Assembly: GCA_029532415.1 (NCBI GenBank) | Contig: JAQOTA010000033.1 | Location: 682,001 to 746,000, forward strand | Length of the DNA: 64,000 nucleotides | From: Marasmius tenuissimus | Taxonomy: Eukaryota > Basidiomycota > Agaricomycetes > Agaricales > Marasmiaceae | Reading direction: 5' to 3' | Shown here: positions 23,547-35,899 of the stretch, piece after piece | Layout: every line of letters begins with the position of its first letter | Numbering within the stretch: position 1 is the stretch's first letter | The notes under the pieces: model-generated | The model's input: only the letters and a program-made list of their open reading frames with translations | What the model was told of the DNA's origin: nothing | Databases searched by the model: none | Made by a program: the position numbers and the translations under genes

Positions 23547-24011
23547 CCCACCGTTCCTCCGCCTGCACCAGCAGCAGATGGTCCATGCCAGTCTTCGAGG
23601 CAGCAGAAGGGTACAACGCAACCTGGTAACATATTTGGTAAACAGCAGAACCCAAATGAACCCTCAGATATTATTCACGACTTAGAAAATAAGAATACTT
23701 GAAGAAACATCACTGGAGATAAGGAACCTCTGCATCCAGTTGACTGTCCTAGCTCTTCGCAATCTAAGAAAGGCAAAGGTAGTAAAAAGGGGATTCCTGG
23801 TCCACTTACGCCTCTGCCTGCTCCAGAACCCAGTGGAAGCACTGAGTCACATGAGGAAGAAAGCGTAGTTGAAAGACCTACCCGAGAAGGGGAAGTAGGA
23901 TTTGTGATTTACCTGTTGAACAATGCCGTTTCAGTTCACGAATTGCTTCCAACATCCAATACTCCTGATTTATCTTAAATCAGAGAGTGGACACTCCACG
24001 ATATTCTAGAG

Positions 24012-25896
24012 TTGCCTGTTGAGCAACAGAAGGAATGGAAGAACACTTGCCACGAAGAACTTGAGGCACTTTGTAAGCGCAAGGTCTTCGAACTCTGCAA
24101 CTTGCCTAAAGGTCACAAAGCCATCAGAAATAGATGGGTCTTTGATGTTAAGTCAAATGGTCACAAGAAAGCGAGACTTGTTGCCAAGGGTTTCTCTCAG
24201 GTCAAAGGTGTAGACTTCAATGAGATCTTCTCACCAGTTGTTTGCTATGAGACTGTTTGTATGATGCTTGCTCTCGCAGCTCTCAAGAACTGGTACATCA
24301 CCTCTGTTGATGTTAAGAACACCTTCCTATATGGCGATCTTGTTGAGGAGATTTACATGGAACAACCTGAAGGCTTCAAAGTCAAGGGCCAAGAACGTAA
24401 GGTACTACGCCTGAGTCGTGCATTATATGGACTGAAGCAAGCTGCCCTAGAGTGGTGGCGGACCCTCAGCTCGTTCATGGAAGTATTGGGTTCAAACACC
24501 TGACTTCCGATGCTGGACTCCTCATCTGCAATAGTGATGTGCGGGCTCGGGCTCGGCTCAAAGCCTCAGGCTTGGCTCGGCTTTGAGGGCTTAGGCTTAT
24601 TGAAATCTGAGCCTGAGCCTCAAGCCCAAGCTGGAGGTCAAAGCCCTGGGGCTTGGGTCTGAGCCCAGGCTTATACCAACCTCTTATATTGTCACTGTAC
24701 AGAGAATAGAACATCTCAATTAGTGTAGCATTTGTCTTGGAGTGCCTTCTCACCACTGCCCGTCAAGCATGTTGGTTCAGAGAGGTGCAGTTGACACGTC
24801 TTCCGCAACTGGTAACTCAAAATCGGTGAGTAGTAACCTCAATTTCAGCTGTGAAAATCAAATGGATCACTTACCTTTAACTTCATATAGTATTGTGTTG
24901 ACACTGGGACTAACAATGCTTGGGAGACTGAAATATGCGAAGTATATCTTGTTCTCGCCAGTTGAAGATAAGAGAGAGCTTGAGCCTAGGGCTTGGGCTT
25001 ACAAAATGTCGAGCCTGAGCCCTAAGCCTCCCAAAGCCCTCTACCAGGGCTGGGCTAGGCTTTTCAAGCCCCAGGCTCGGCTTGGGCTCACCAGGGCTCA
25101 AGCCCGAGCCCGCACATCACTAATCTGCAAAGATCCAAAGAGTGGTGAAGTTGTGCATGTGATCATATACGTTGATGATGCACTCTTCATGGGTCCTAAC
25201 AAAGCTTTTGTTGACAAGAAGAAAGCCGGGTTCATGGCTCAATGGGAATGCCGTGATATGGGCGATGCTAGCGAGTTTCTTCGCATGAGCATTTGTCGCA
25301 AAGGCAATAAGCTCATGATTGACCTAAAGGTTTATCTGAATAAAGTCCTTGAACGTTTTGGGATGCAGAATGCAAAAACTGCTCCTACGCCCTTATCTGC
25401 TGGCTATGTGCCAACTCCTAACAATGGTCCAGTCAATCCTGCCATTCGCTCCAAGTTCCAGTCTGTGATTGGATCGCTTCTGTACATTATGCTGGGCACA
25501 CGTCCTGATATTGCCTATGCAGCTACAAAGCTTTCACAGTTCTCTTCTAATCCAACAAAGGAACACCTCAATAAAGCACTTTACATCTGCCGCTATCTAG
25601 CTGGTACATCAGATTATTCACTCGTTTACAATGGTGACTCTGATGGAGGTCTTCTCGCATTCACAGACTCGGATTGGGCTGCCAATCCCATCAAGTGCTG
25701 TTCAATCACTGGCTACTTCTTCAAGTTAGCAGGCAGCATCTTCTTGTGGCAATCACATGCCCAGAAGACTGTAGCACTCTCTTCCACTGAGGCTGAGTAT
25801 ATGGCACTGTTGGATTGCAGTCGTCAAGCTTCCTGGATAAGATCGCTACTCTCTGAACTTGGAATTGTTAGGTCCTATTCCAATCTGCAGAGATAA
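24012..25896 (+). pseudogene. Copia reverse transcriptase and RNase H, split by a MITE
   Basis: The 5' part (24012-24503) reads NRWVFDVKSNGHKKARLVAKG, then DVKNTFLYGD and RALYGLKQA, the RVT_2 palm. A 591-bp element then intervenes (24532-25122). The 3' part resumes at 25131 with VVHVIIYVDDALFMG, the YVDD catalytic motif, followed by SVIGSLLYIMLGTRPDIAYA and RNase H motifs TDSDWAANPIKCCSITGY and VALSSTEAEYMAL. A frameshift just before the insert (GSNT stop where GFKHLTSDAG is expected) shows decay besides the insertion. Confidence 0.92.
24532..25122. mobile_element. hAT-like MITE nested in the Copia reverse transcriptase
   Basis: Ends are inverted (TAGTGATGTGCGGGCTCGGG on both, reading inward). 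The 8-bp target ATCTGCAA is duplicated exactly (24524-24531 and 25123-25130), as hAT elements do. The 591-bp body is rich in GGGCTTGAGCC-type words and codes for nothing. Removing it and one target copy rejoins the reverse transcriptase reading. Confidence 0.93.
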
Positions 25897-26151
25897 CCAA
25901 GGCTCTATCTTCATTGCATCTAACCCGGTTCAAGCACGCCGAACCAAGCACATCAATATTCGATATCATTATATTTGATTGTGTGTTGAAGATGGCAAAG
26001 TCAAATTGTTCTTCATTGAAGGGGCCTATAATCCCACAGACATGTTCACAAAGAATCTCGGTCATGAGAAGTTCTTATGGTTCAGAGATCACCTTGGACT
26101 TGAATTCTATTCGTCCACTTGATTCACTCAGATGCGCTTTTCAGCTGCACT

Positions 26152-26162
26152 CAGTGAGGGGG
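26152..26162 (+). promoter_or_regulatory. Polypurine tract before the Copia 3' LTR
   Basis: A GTGAGGGGG run directly upstream of the 3' LTR, where plus-strand priming is expected. Confidence 0.6.
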
Positions 26163-26164
26163 TG

Positions 26165-26483
26165 TGTTGAATCTGTGGACTATTATTAGATCCCGATATA
26201 TCCGAAGTCCCAGTTCACTCTTCCTGCCATTATATTATGCGGGACAATGCATTCACTATTGTTCCATTCTTCATTGTTCATTTCGCTCATATGTACAATT
26301 TCTATTGTTCTCCTTATATGGTATTTACTATTGTCTCTACATGTATATAAGCTCATAGTTCTCTACCTAAATCAATAGTGTGCTTGAGCTTCTATGTCTC
26401 GCCTCTACCTCTCTAAACTCTTCTCTGGTAAGTAGTAGTGTAGCCATGTTGTAGTCCTCTGCACTAGGCGTCATGCCAGCTCA
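26165..26483 (+). repeat. Copia 3' LTR
   Basis: 319 bp, TGTTGAATC...GCCAGCTCA, same length as the 5' LTR and about 95 percent identical by eye. Confidence 0.93.
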
Positions 26484-27563
26484 TTACTCTCTTTCAACAA
26501 AACCACTCCTACCATACATTTGCTGTACCTGTAAATTGCAGACTCATAAGCTTGACTACCCGAGTACTCTAAGGTGCTCAAGAGGATGACATCTTCATAG
26601 CTGATGCATATGTTAAACAACAAAAATAGGTTGGAGAACACAGAATCTGGACAAACAACACATAGCTTACAACTTGCCCAGGACAAGATTAAAGAGAGCG
26701 TGTCCAATTCAGACGCGTTGGAAAATCAGTGGGGCTTGTCATTGAATGTCTGGGAGGCAATTAGTTGCCACAATTGAACAGTACGACCAGATAGACGAGT
26801 GCTAACTTACAAGTGTAACTGTCCTGCTCTGGTCCAAGACTCCAAGGATGTGTGAAGTAAATTGTCCTTTGCACACATCAGGGGGTACAGCTGTGTTTGG
26901 TCTGAGGGATCAGTCCACATCACCTTCAAATCGATAGCAATATATATGCACCAAGGTACTCGCTCGTGGCTAGATGAAGTTGGTACTTTGAAAGCTATGA
27001 GAGCCTCTTTAAAGGAGATAGACCGGCGGTTGGTTGTAAGTATAAATGATACCAGGTATTATTCCTTCAAGGAAAGCTTGGCATTTCAGTAACACGTCAT
27101 TCGGGCATCAGACTACTACAGGTTTTGAGTGAGTCCTGAACCAAGAATGGAAAAACAATGAGCAAACTCACTGTGAAAGGCACACGCTCCAAGATTGTAA
27201 TATGTGTCCAACTCGGAGACACGTCTGGGCTTGAACAGAACTCAAACTCTAAAAGTTCTCATGCGGGAATAGCAGCTGAAAGTAAAGCACAGGAGGACTT
27301 CTGCCATACACCAAGAGGCGAAGGCCGCGGGAGACGGCATGAGGTGAGGACATGTGCTCATCAACCTATGCACTGACCCAGGCACTCAGGAAAATTGAAG
27401 CTTGAACTTTCAACACTCCGTTGAGGCGTTTACCACTCTCAAAGCAATGAAAATCACTTGAAACCCACAATTAAGTATGTCTGATGCCTTTACTATCTTC
27501 TGAGTCCTCACCACTCACTGGAAGTTGAACTGCGGAGTCAAGACCTGAGAAGCCAACCTGAGT
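26484..27563. other. Unassigned inserted DNA downstream of Copia
   Basis: This segment, with 20474-20591 on the other side of the Copia element, lies between the end of unit A and the start of unit B and has no counterpart at the D/E junction. It may be an older element into which Copia jumped. Short open frames only (up to 78 codons); no terminal repeat found. Confidence 0.4.
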
Positions 27564-28140
27564 GATACAGTAGGGCACGACTAGTGTCCTCTCAAGTCAC
27601 TCTTTTAAGCGAGGGCGAGGTTCGAAGGTTGAGAATCAAGGGTCAAGTGTCAAGGGCCGAAGGTCGAGTGTCGAGGGTCGAAGGTCAAGTGTCGAAGGTC
27701 AAGTGTCAAAGGTCAAGTGTTGAAGGTCAAGGGTCAAGGTGGGCTTTCACTGGTGTATTAACCAAGTTGTTAAGCTAAGGAAAGGTTGTATGTACATTGG
27801 GTTTATATACTGGAGTCTGTCTAGGTCCGGAGTCGCTCTGAGTTGTATTGAGTTGCAGGCGTGTGAGTCGTTTGTAGTTGGACTGAGTTGTCGTGGGAGT
27901 AGCTGCGAATGTCATGTGAGTCGTTGCGGCTGTTCGTATATTATGACTTGGGGTGGCATGTGGAGATATCTGCTGGGTGTGGTCTGGAGCTGTGGTCTGG
28001 ATGCATAGCTCCACTTACTCCGCGGAGTTGTCTATAGGGATATTTGAATGAGTGGGAAAGGTGGTAAGGGAGAGGTGAGTTGGGTAGGGAGAGGCGTCTG
28101 TATGGGCGCTTGTTGGTGAGAATAGAGGTAAATCGTAACA
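27564..28140 (-). mobile_element. Solo LTR, copy 1 (reverse orientation)
   Basis: 577 bp matching 43549-44118 in the opposite orientation, with TG...CA ends (TGATACAGTAGGG on the left, GATTTACC...TGTTACG on the complement of the right). Near-matching 5-bp flanks CTGAG/CTTAG are consistent with a target duplication. It includes a minisatellite of GGTCAAGTGTCGAA-like units (about 27640-27740). Confidence 0.8.
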
Positions 28141-29130
28141 CTTAGCGGCTTGAGCAGACTCGCCGGCCTAAGTGAAAATCTTACCTATTGCAAGAGTCCA
28201 ACGCCGCTGACAGAAATCTGGAGCAAGGCACAAATCAAGTGCACTGCATTTCATAAGTTAGTATTGGGTTTTGAATGAGGGGTGATAAACAACAGAAAGA
28301 CCTACAAAGGACCTTCGAAGTGAACTGATTATGCCATTTTGCTGGATTGCAGGTCAAAGTGGCGGCCATTTGTTTGCATATAGCTTTTGAATGCGTGTAA
28401 GGGTTTGAGCGCGCAGTCGCGGTAAGGTATGGCATGATGAAGATAGGAAATCAAGGGGGGTGGGGTTTGGAAAGGTTACAGGAAGTAGTTCCGTAGACCG
28501 GGACTCTCTAAACCGCGTATACTATCGGCCCAGGTAAAATTTGTATAAGTAGTAGCCTTCATAACGACGAGATTCTCTGTTACACTCTCAGGCAGCAGCG
28601 TATTCGTACCCCCCTCATAGGGCGAAGGTAGATTTCTCTCGGGCCAGAGAGTATGTTTCATAATGCACATGTGCCGAGGACGGTGAGAGTTGGATGAATG
28701 AGTCGATATATAGCGCATGTGAGTCTTGAAGCTTGAAACTTGAAGTCAAAGCTTGATCGATTTGATGATCTTCTAGATGCACCCTGGTATACCCCTTTGA
28801 AGGGCGACGGCTAGCAACAACTGATACCATTCATTATATGCCTCGCACCGGTGGCCGAACGCGTCGATAGTTGTGGTTTGAGTTCAGGTTTTGGGCACTA
28901 GATTGCCGCGAGGGTCGGAAGAACGAGGTTTCCTGGACTCGGACAATGGGCTGACTTGTGGAGAGTGATTAAAATTGCTCGCCGCGCATCCACACGGCTT
29001 GTGAGTGTCTTATGGTACTTTGACCCACACTAACCCGGACTACTTTGTCTCTCTCGAAATGATTCAATGGTTTTCAGCCTGTGCTCCTTGAAGACGTGCC
29101 GTTACGGCACGGGTGAACCGCTAGTAAGAT
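28141..29130. other. Unassigned DNA before unit B
   Basis: No supportable gene. Frames are under 85 codons. Similarity to the D/E junction begins at about 29130 (ACCTCGGTCGACGAG, compare 53357). Confidence 0.4.
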
Positions 29131-30703
29131 AGAATAAGTGGAACCTCGGTCGACGAGACTCACCTTGCCGGTGGAGCCACATATTCCCATAACTCCCGAG
29201 TCTTCATGGAATGAGGCCTTTGTTGTGGTAGAGTGGAGGGGGCCGACTCACAGCATCGCAGACAGGGGATGGAAGAGCTTCCTTCGTTGAGAGCTTGCAG
29301 TCGCATCACTGCCATTCGCTCATGAGCGCGACACGACCACCAGCGTCCGTGACATCGAATATCATCAGTAGAAAATCCACAAGATGAAGACCGACCAATA
29401 TCGGAAAATGGAGGCTGCTTCATAAAAGCCGGAAGGGAGAGGGATCGTTCATCTTGGTTGTGGTTACAATGCGGAGAATGAGGTCGAGCAATTCATGCTT
29501 GTGGAGGATCTGGGTGATGTTGTGATCTTATTCACTTACAAAGACGGCTAAAGCCTGTACGACGCGAAGAGTTAGTAGGTACAAAGAGAAGTAAACCCAC
29601 GATGGACGCACCGATGTGTTGAGAACAAAGGCCAAAAAAATCCCTCGACTTGTGCCGTTCTATACCCAACGTCCTGCATTTACATAACTCGCCTTGAGTC
29701 TCCATCCCCTCGGTATACGCGATGCGTCCTATAAGCATCATTCAACATCACGCGATTCCACGTAGTGTTTGGAAGTTGTGGGCTCAAGGCCAAATGACGA
29801 AGGGTGTCCATGCCGCTGGAATCAAGTACACTATGAATGGCGCTTTGTTGGCGAGACGATGTTCTTTGCCGTTGCGGGTATACTGAAGAGGACCTTTAGA
29901 GACCCAGTTATGTTGGCTATTGCCACGACGAAAACATCTCACTCACGCATCCTCGTCCCAATATCGAGTCTCGTTCGTCAGGACAACCAAACCCAACTTG
30001 CCGTTTGATTTCTCCTCAATTGTAGGATTGTCTTCAAATGTTCGATTCAACCAGTGAGAAGAGACCAAAGGTTGTTGGCCAGGAAAAGGGACGATGTAAC
30101 TTCATGCAAAAGCGAACGTTTTCACTATTCCGAGCAGTTTGGAAGGTTTCTATATCGATATTTAGGATGCCGAAGAGAGTCAGTATCGCGTATGAAAATC
30201 ACTAAAATGGTACGTACCGTGTCATGCAACGGCATCTCACTCATTCCGATAGTTCTGATGTTTATGCTCTTCAACCGGTTTAAACGCATCGACGCGTTGT
30301 TGTTGAATTATATTGCACCAGATAGTGACTGCTTTGAATTCAAGCTGGCCAGAAAAGATTCAGGATGAGTTTGTGTCGGGTTCTGGAGTCGATAGTGGTT
30401 GACGTTTTATGGCTTTGAGATCCGAGCCCCTGGGAAAGAGAACTGGTGCATCTTGAGCTCCAGTTTTGACGATACCAGCCGTATTGAGGGCCCAGGTCGT
30501 CGTATAGCGTCCCATTCCTTGAAGGAGACGGAATGCAGCTGTTAGGGAAAGAGGAAAGATGAGCTACCCCTAACCTTAGTGGCAAATGGTGGAGAGGGAC
30601 CGCGGCCCGGGCCAGGGTCATTCTTGGACCTTATTCAGTGACGACCATCATTGACTTCAACATGCATCGAGTATCTCCATATTGTCACCGATCAGTTATA
30701 TTT

Positions 30704-31009
30704 CTAAAGCCTTTGAAAGCGTAATCCTCGTCGCAAAGATGATACAACTTTATGTGCCATACACCCTACCTGTCTCGTACCCACTGGCTGATCCAACGAC
30801 CCATCGAGGAGCTTCAACTCGACGACGACACTTTCATCCTGGTTCGTGTCTATTCCTCTTGTGAAACTCCCGCTTTTTGATTCAATACCGCTCGCTAGAG
30901 CGTTCGAACACGACCGAGCTATGGTTATTTCGATCCGGGCTGGTCTCCGGTGCCGGTGAAGGCGAGCAAGAGATAACACGACCGAACTCATCGTACGTGT
31001 GAATCTCAT
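30704..31009 (-). CDS. Hypothetical ORF conserved between units B and E
   Basis: 101 codons ending DQPVGTRQVGCMAHKVVSSL and on to RGLRFQRL. The same reading frame and stop recur at 54917-55309. Conservation of frame between copies is the only support; no family recognised and an upstream exon may be missing. Confidence 0.3.
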   Translation of the reverse strand: MRFTRTMSSVVLSLARLHRHRRPARIEITIARSCSNALASGIESKSGSFTRGIDTNQDESVVVELKLLDGSLDQPVGTRQVGCMAHKVVSSLRRGLRFQRL

Positions 31010-32239
31010 TGGCTTCCCTTCGGCACAGTGTACACGATACTGACAATCTTTGAAAACCTAGCTGGTTGGGATGGTCTAATTACCAGTTCTTTCGGCTAGT
31101 TCGGGGCAAACCAAAGACTTCTCTCCTTGCATTGTTCCTTTTTCTTCAGCAAACAGGAACTTCAACCCAGCTGGACTTGAGCACCGACTGCTGTCAATCC
31201 ATTTTGACGAGAAGACACTGAACTAGACCTAAGAAGAGAGAAAACAGATAACCTTGTCCTCCGTGATTGGAACTCGAAGACGCGTGAGCGAGAATTTGTT
31301 TTCATCGTGGCGATACCCAACATGAATGTGTTTTTTCTAGAAGTTGTGATCCATGCTCAAGCGACAGACTATGTCTACTAGCAGCATCTCCCAGGCCTCT
31401 GGGTGCGTTTTTGCTCCTCTTGTTTCGAGATCTTCCGCTCATACTAGTCTGCAGAGCTCCGCAGGAACAGAATCACTCCAACATCACGACCGAACTTCTT
31501 TTGATACCCTCAATGAGATCATGCTTCCCGCGTCTCTCACTGGACATCGCGCTTGAGTTCCTCGTGCACGGCCACCCAAGCCTTTCCTAACATCCTCGAA
31601 TATCTCCAGCGATGCGACAATGTCCCGGGCGCTATCTTACGCAAAAGTAGAAGAATCAGTTAGGCTGTCTCTAGCGCCCAAGGGGTATAGGTGAGGGAGA
31701 AGGCTTTGATGCAGGTTTAGGACTTAGCTCGGGATGCTGGATCTTGCAACTCACGTATTTGGAGGAGGGAAAGGAACCGATAAAAAAATTATCACGGTCT
31801 GGGCCTCACCTCAGAGTAATAATCATTGATTCCTGGGCCTCTGGACGCGTCTTGAAGAGTTGGTTTCTACGAATGATGGAGAGGGTCCCAGAACGCGGCT
31901 CGCGTCACTATCACCACTGGAGTGAGTTTCGGGACGCAGATGGGCAGTAAGGTGGCCCATGCACACTATCAAATTAGGTACGCCGACTCTCTCTGCCATT
32001 GTCCTAATGCTGAAACGGCGCCCCCAGGACTCATTGTATGACAGAATCGAGAGGATAGTGAATCATATACAATTGAACAACAACAGCCAACCTGATGGCA
32101 GGATGGCACGTACCAGGCGTCGTTCCTTTCCAGAGATAGCTTTAGGTGTACTCGTCGTGCACCTGCATTCCCTACGTCTTCGTTGCTTGTGTACTCAGGA
32201 TAGGGGCGTGTAAAGTGCTCTTCGACCTCCATTCAGTAT

Positions 32240-33410
32240 ACCTCATTGGTCACCAGATCAGTCTTCTCTCTTCTCACGACGTACGCCAGAGATTGTACTA
32301 ATACTCCTCGATCCGATATGTTGATCCGTCCTCCCCCACGAGAACGCATTCAAATGACCACACAGCACGACACCCCCGGAGCAGATTCTAATTCTCCCTC
32401 CCTCCCAGGTCCTTGGGGCGTAGCTGTTTGACCTGCACTGACCCTTTTTGGCCAGCCTCGCCTTCGTTCTCGGGGGGGGGGGGCAGTGGGTAAGGAGGCG
32501 CCCATTTCAGCTACAATGACGAGCGATCGTGTGCTTAGGCACTGTCGGCGATGTCGAGCATGTGCCATTTAGGTGATGAGCACCCATAACTCCTACTTGT
32601 GTTCGGGTGTATAAGCATCAGAATTATCACCTTAGACGGCTATGCAGCATCTCACAGGCAATGTACCCGCTCGTCTCACAGGCATTGTACCCGCTCATCT
32701 ATCTAGCGTCCGTTGGATTAGGCTCCACTCCATGTATCAGAAGACTGGATGAGGATCTGTTCTTCTCACCGGTTATTCAGCTCCGGCACGTTGATTACGA
32801 GGTTCTCGTTAGCTCCGCCGCTCCAGAGGTCGTCCAACTGCCCTCACTGGCGACCAAATTGCGTTCTATCGAGTTACTCCTCTGCACAAATCCGGTTCCG
32901 AATCCTCTGTGACGGATCGGAATGTGAGGCCCGATGCTTCGTCACTGTCCACGCCCTCTTAACAAACCAGGATTACGGGCCACCGCACTACACCGTGTTT
33001 GTTAGGTTCAAACACCTATGCATGTCCTGCCTTTCGTATTAGATAGTTCATCTACATCAGGGCTCCATGATTGTGGGGACGATCAAGAAGGGATGAACAC
33101 GAAGCTATATCGTAATTCTCGTGGCCACCATCATGATAATCCCACTTTAACGTTACATGGTCGCACCATCAAAAGATGGACTCGGTCCTTCCATCACCAT
33201 CTATCTGGTACGTGCAAACTCCGACGTCGACACCGAGAGAATTCAGCATGTTCATCCCTGGTGTCTTGGCGGAAGGTTTGTTGATAGTGCCACATCGATA
33301 TCCCTTTCTTTTGCATAGACACGACGAAAGCAGACAAGACGTTCACATGTCGTTTGGATCCATAATGTATCCGGGTGACCCAGTCAGAAATTGAATCAAA
33401 TATCTCTAGT
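32240..33410 (+). pseudogene. Conserved upstream block, unit B
   Basis: Matches 56460-57560 of unit E closely and the blocks of A, C and D distantly. It contains the SVYLIGHQ-type reading near 32235 and a hydrophobic stretch, but frames are broken, and a run of ten G at about 32472-32482 has no equal in E. Not recognised. Confidence 0.35.
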
Positions 33411-33533
33411 AGAGTATTTTCGGCTGATCTTCCCAAACTCCCGGGTTGTAGCGAATCCTTTGGCTTTGTCTTGCAGTAATTAACAAGTGAACAATACCAG
33501 GCCTCGGGACTAAAATATCCAAACCCTTGATAC

Positions 33534-33540
33534 TATAAAG
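33534..33540 (+). promoter_or_regulatory. TATA box of gene B
   Basis: TATAAAG, 79 bp before the ATG counted from its first base, preceded by AAACCCTTGATAC as in E. Confidence 0.65.
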
Positions 33541-33612
33541 TAAAGGCAATACCTAATACCACCCCCGCACTCCTGTCCCGTCAAGTGGCTTGTGATCTCA
33601 GTCTTAGAGATC

Positions 33613-35217
33613 ATGAGCATTTATTTCGATTATTCCGAGTATTTCACAGTGACTTCTGTTGTGGTATACCCGATTGCATCATTTTCAGTGAGTCCTGAGT
33701 CTCAGATCACCCAGCCAAAAATTCACTCAGCCGACAATCCAGGCCATGTTCCTTGCTTATGGTGAGCCATACAATGATCACAATGAACTTTCTCTGGTGG
33801 CTGACTTTCTTCGAAAGGGCTCTATATTCTCCTTTTCATATTATGCATCAATCACCTGAAGAAGTCTCGGTACAATTCTACGGGGAGAATAACACCACAC
33901 CGCCTGTACCTCTGGTCGACCGTCTCTCTGTTCATAGCCGGGACGGCCAGCATCATCTTATTCACGCACGATACGGTTCGCCAGATGACCTTGATCTTTA
34001 CTGCTCTGCAGACAGGAGATGATACTGGCTTTCTAAACTTCGTGACTGTCGATCGACTCCATATCGCAGATGAGTATGTCCATCCTTCGTCACCTTACAT
34101 TTCACTGACTCTTATTGGATCAAAGGAACATCTACTACATGCTGGCTGCTGTTTGTAAGTGAGTATTTTTTCCGTGCTCCGTTTCACGTATATGCGGAAG
34201 AGTTCCGCTGATGCCAAAATCACCTCGCCAGCTGCCTTGCAGATATAATGCTGGTAATGGTTAATTTATACCTGTCCTCTGACATTAGTTGATAGAACAT
34301 GTATCCATTCAGCTCCATCGATGCTACATAGTCTGGAATCGTGACAGTCGCATCAGAGTTGTGTTCGTCCTGACTTGCTTAATTGACAGTAAACCTTCAC
34401 GTCCAGCGTAAATCTGCCACAACTGAACAAATCCTTAGTGCTAGGCCTAACAATAAACACCATCGAGGCCATCGCATCAGCTGATACGACGAATCGTTGG
34501 GAACTCTATGCCCACGCTGCAAAAGCGGCTCAGGTTTACAGCGGCGCTTACGCGGGGACTAACCTCTTGGTTACGGTGCTTACGGGTAAGCACATGATGG
34601 TGCTGCAGAAATCGTCTGATATCTCCTTCTCAAGCGTCAAGAATATGGTGACTTTCCAGACAAGCAAGGGAATTCCACGGTAGTAGTACTCAGAAAATCT
34701 ATGGGAGGATTGTCGCTATCATGTACGTTTCCCTCCTCAGATTTGATTTATAACTAACTAAACCAACTCTGGAGCCTCGAGTCTGGACTTCTGTATCCCG
34801 TATTTAGCTTTTTAGAGCTTGGTCTGGCCCAGAGCGCCAGCGAGATTGGTCTGCCAATAAGTTTCACCCCGACTGTGGCTTTGATTGCGGTGAGTGTAAT
34901 ACAACATCAAGTTACAACTGGGCTTGAACCATGATGAGTTACAGGGAATTGCCCCAGCCCTTATGATTGTCCGCTGTCGAGTTTTCAATACCCTACAAAA
35001 TAGTACTGTTCGAGAGGCAGGCGCCCTGTCCACGTTGCATTTCAACTCGAACGTCGGGGCAGCGACGCACCCTGCTCAAACCGATCCTCGAGCGTGGGAC
35101 GTCGAGGCACAATCCGAGTCGTCTTCCCGCGTAGCTGATGATTCAATGAAAGACAGGAGCGCTCGCGATAAGGAGAAAGAAAATGCACGCCTTAGCAGCT
35201 CGCCGAGAGCGCTTTGA
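33613..35217 (+). pseudogene. Seven-helix membrane protein, paralog B, with in-frame stop
   Basis: The same ten-exon plan as paralog A, starting MSIYFDYSEYFTVTSVVVYP and ending SSPRAL. Exons 1-7 read through, including HRLYLWSTVSLFIAGTASII and NCLADIMLLHRCYIVW. In exon 8 the ancestral TGG TGG pair after AGA ATA is TGG TGA (stop at 34649-34651), which removes the last two helices and the tail. Exons 9 and 10 are otherwise intact (GIAPALMIVRCRVFN), so the lesion is young or the stop is bypassed by an altered splice. Its closest relative is paralog E. Confidence 0.85.
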
Positions 35218-35899
35218 GCAGTCCCGGATAGGAGTGTCTTCCATTTGGAACCACTCACGAATCAGCTTTCGATATTCAATCGTACCGATCCAGTCTAGTC
35301 GAATCTATGCCATATCTATTTCCTTGTTTCCCGAAAATATTTCATCTGTGTATTTAGCTCTGTTCGGGTGCCGAGAACCGGACGTGAAGTCTTTAATATT
35401 GATGTTTCTTGACTCTCGCGACTCTGAGACCTGAAACTGACAAATCTAAACAACGTACGACCGGACTAAGATATCGACAAAGAGTCTTCATTCTAGCTGT
35501 ACAGACTGACAAAAAGTATCCAGAGTCACCGAATTCTTCCATACCCATTGTACGCCGTATCTCAGTTCTGCGGACTGGATGTTGTGGCTACATCGACGAG
35601 TGAACGTTACGCGCAGTATCTCGGCGAAAAAATGGAATCACGTACATTGCCTCTATATGATCGTACAAACGAGCGTGATGGCTCATGGCGGGACCCGAGC
35701 TCATGATATTCGAGTGGGTGCAACGCCCAAATCATAAGTGGTCGGTTTCCAACTTGGTCGTGTGAACTTGGTTTATCTCCTCCGTATCCAACGGAGGAGC
35801 TGCGAAAGTATGGTCCAGGCAATGCCGCGTAGGTGATGAGTGAGCTAGTTGGCAATGAGATTTAAAATCGAAGATTCGTGATCAACTGAGGCGAGCGTA

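Larger units (their letters stand above)
20592..26483 (+). mobile_element. Copia LTR retrotransposon, decayed
   Basis: Two 319-bp direct LTRs (20592-20910 and 26165-26483), both TGTT...CTCA, differ at about 17 positions by eye, so the insertion is not recent. Order inside is gag, integrase, reverse transcriptase and RNase H, the Copia order. Frames shift after gag, within integrase, in the linker and near the RNase H end, and a MITE splits the reverse transcriptase, so the copy cannot be autonomous. A clear 5-bp target duplication was not found; CTCTC occurs before the 5' LTR but sits three bases beyond the 3' LTR. Confidence 0.95.

Noticed and set aside
24475..25101. Open frames over the GGGCTTGAGCC-rich segment
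   Set aside because: They arise from the low-complexity body of the MITE and cross its borders.
27640..27740. Regular short repeats that might suggest a CRISPR-like array
   Set aside because: Units are adjacent without unique spacers, vary in sequence and lie inside a solo LTR; the organism is a fungus.
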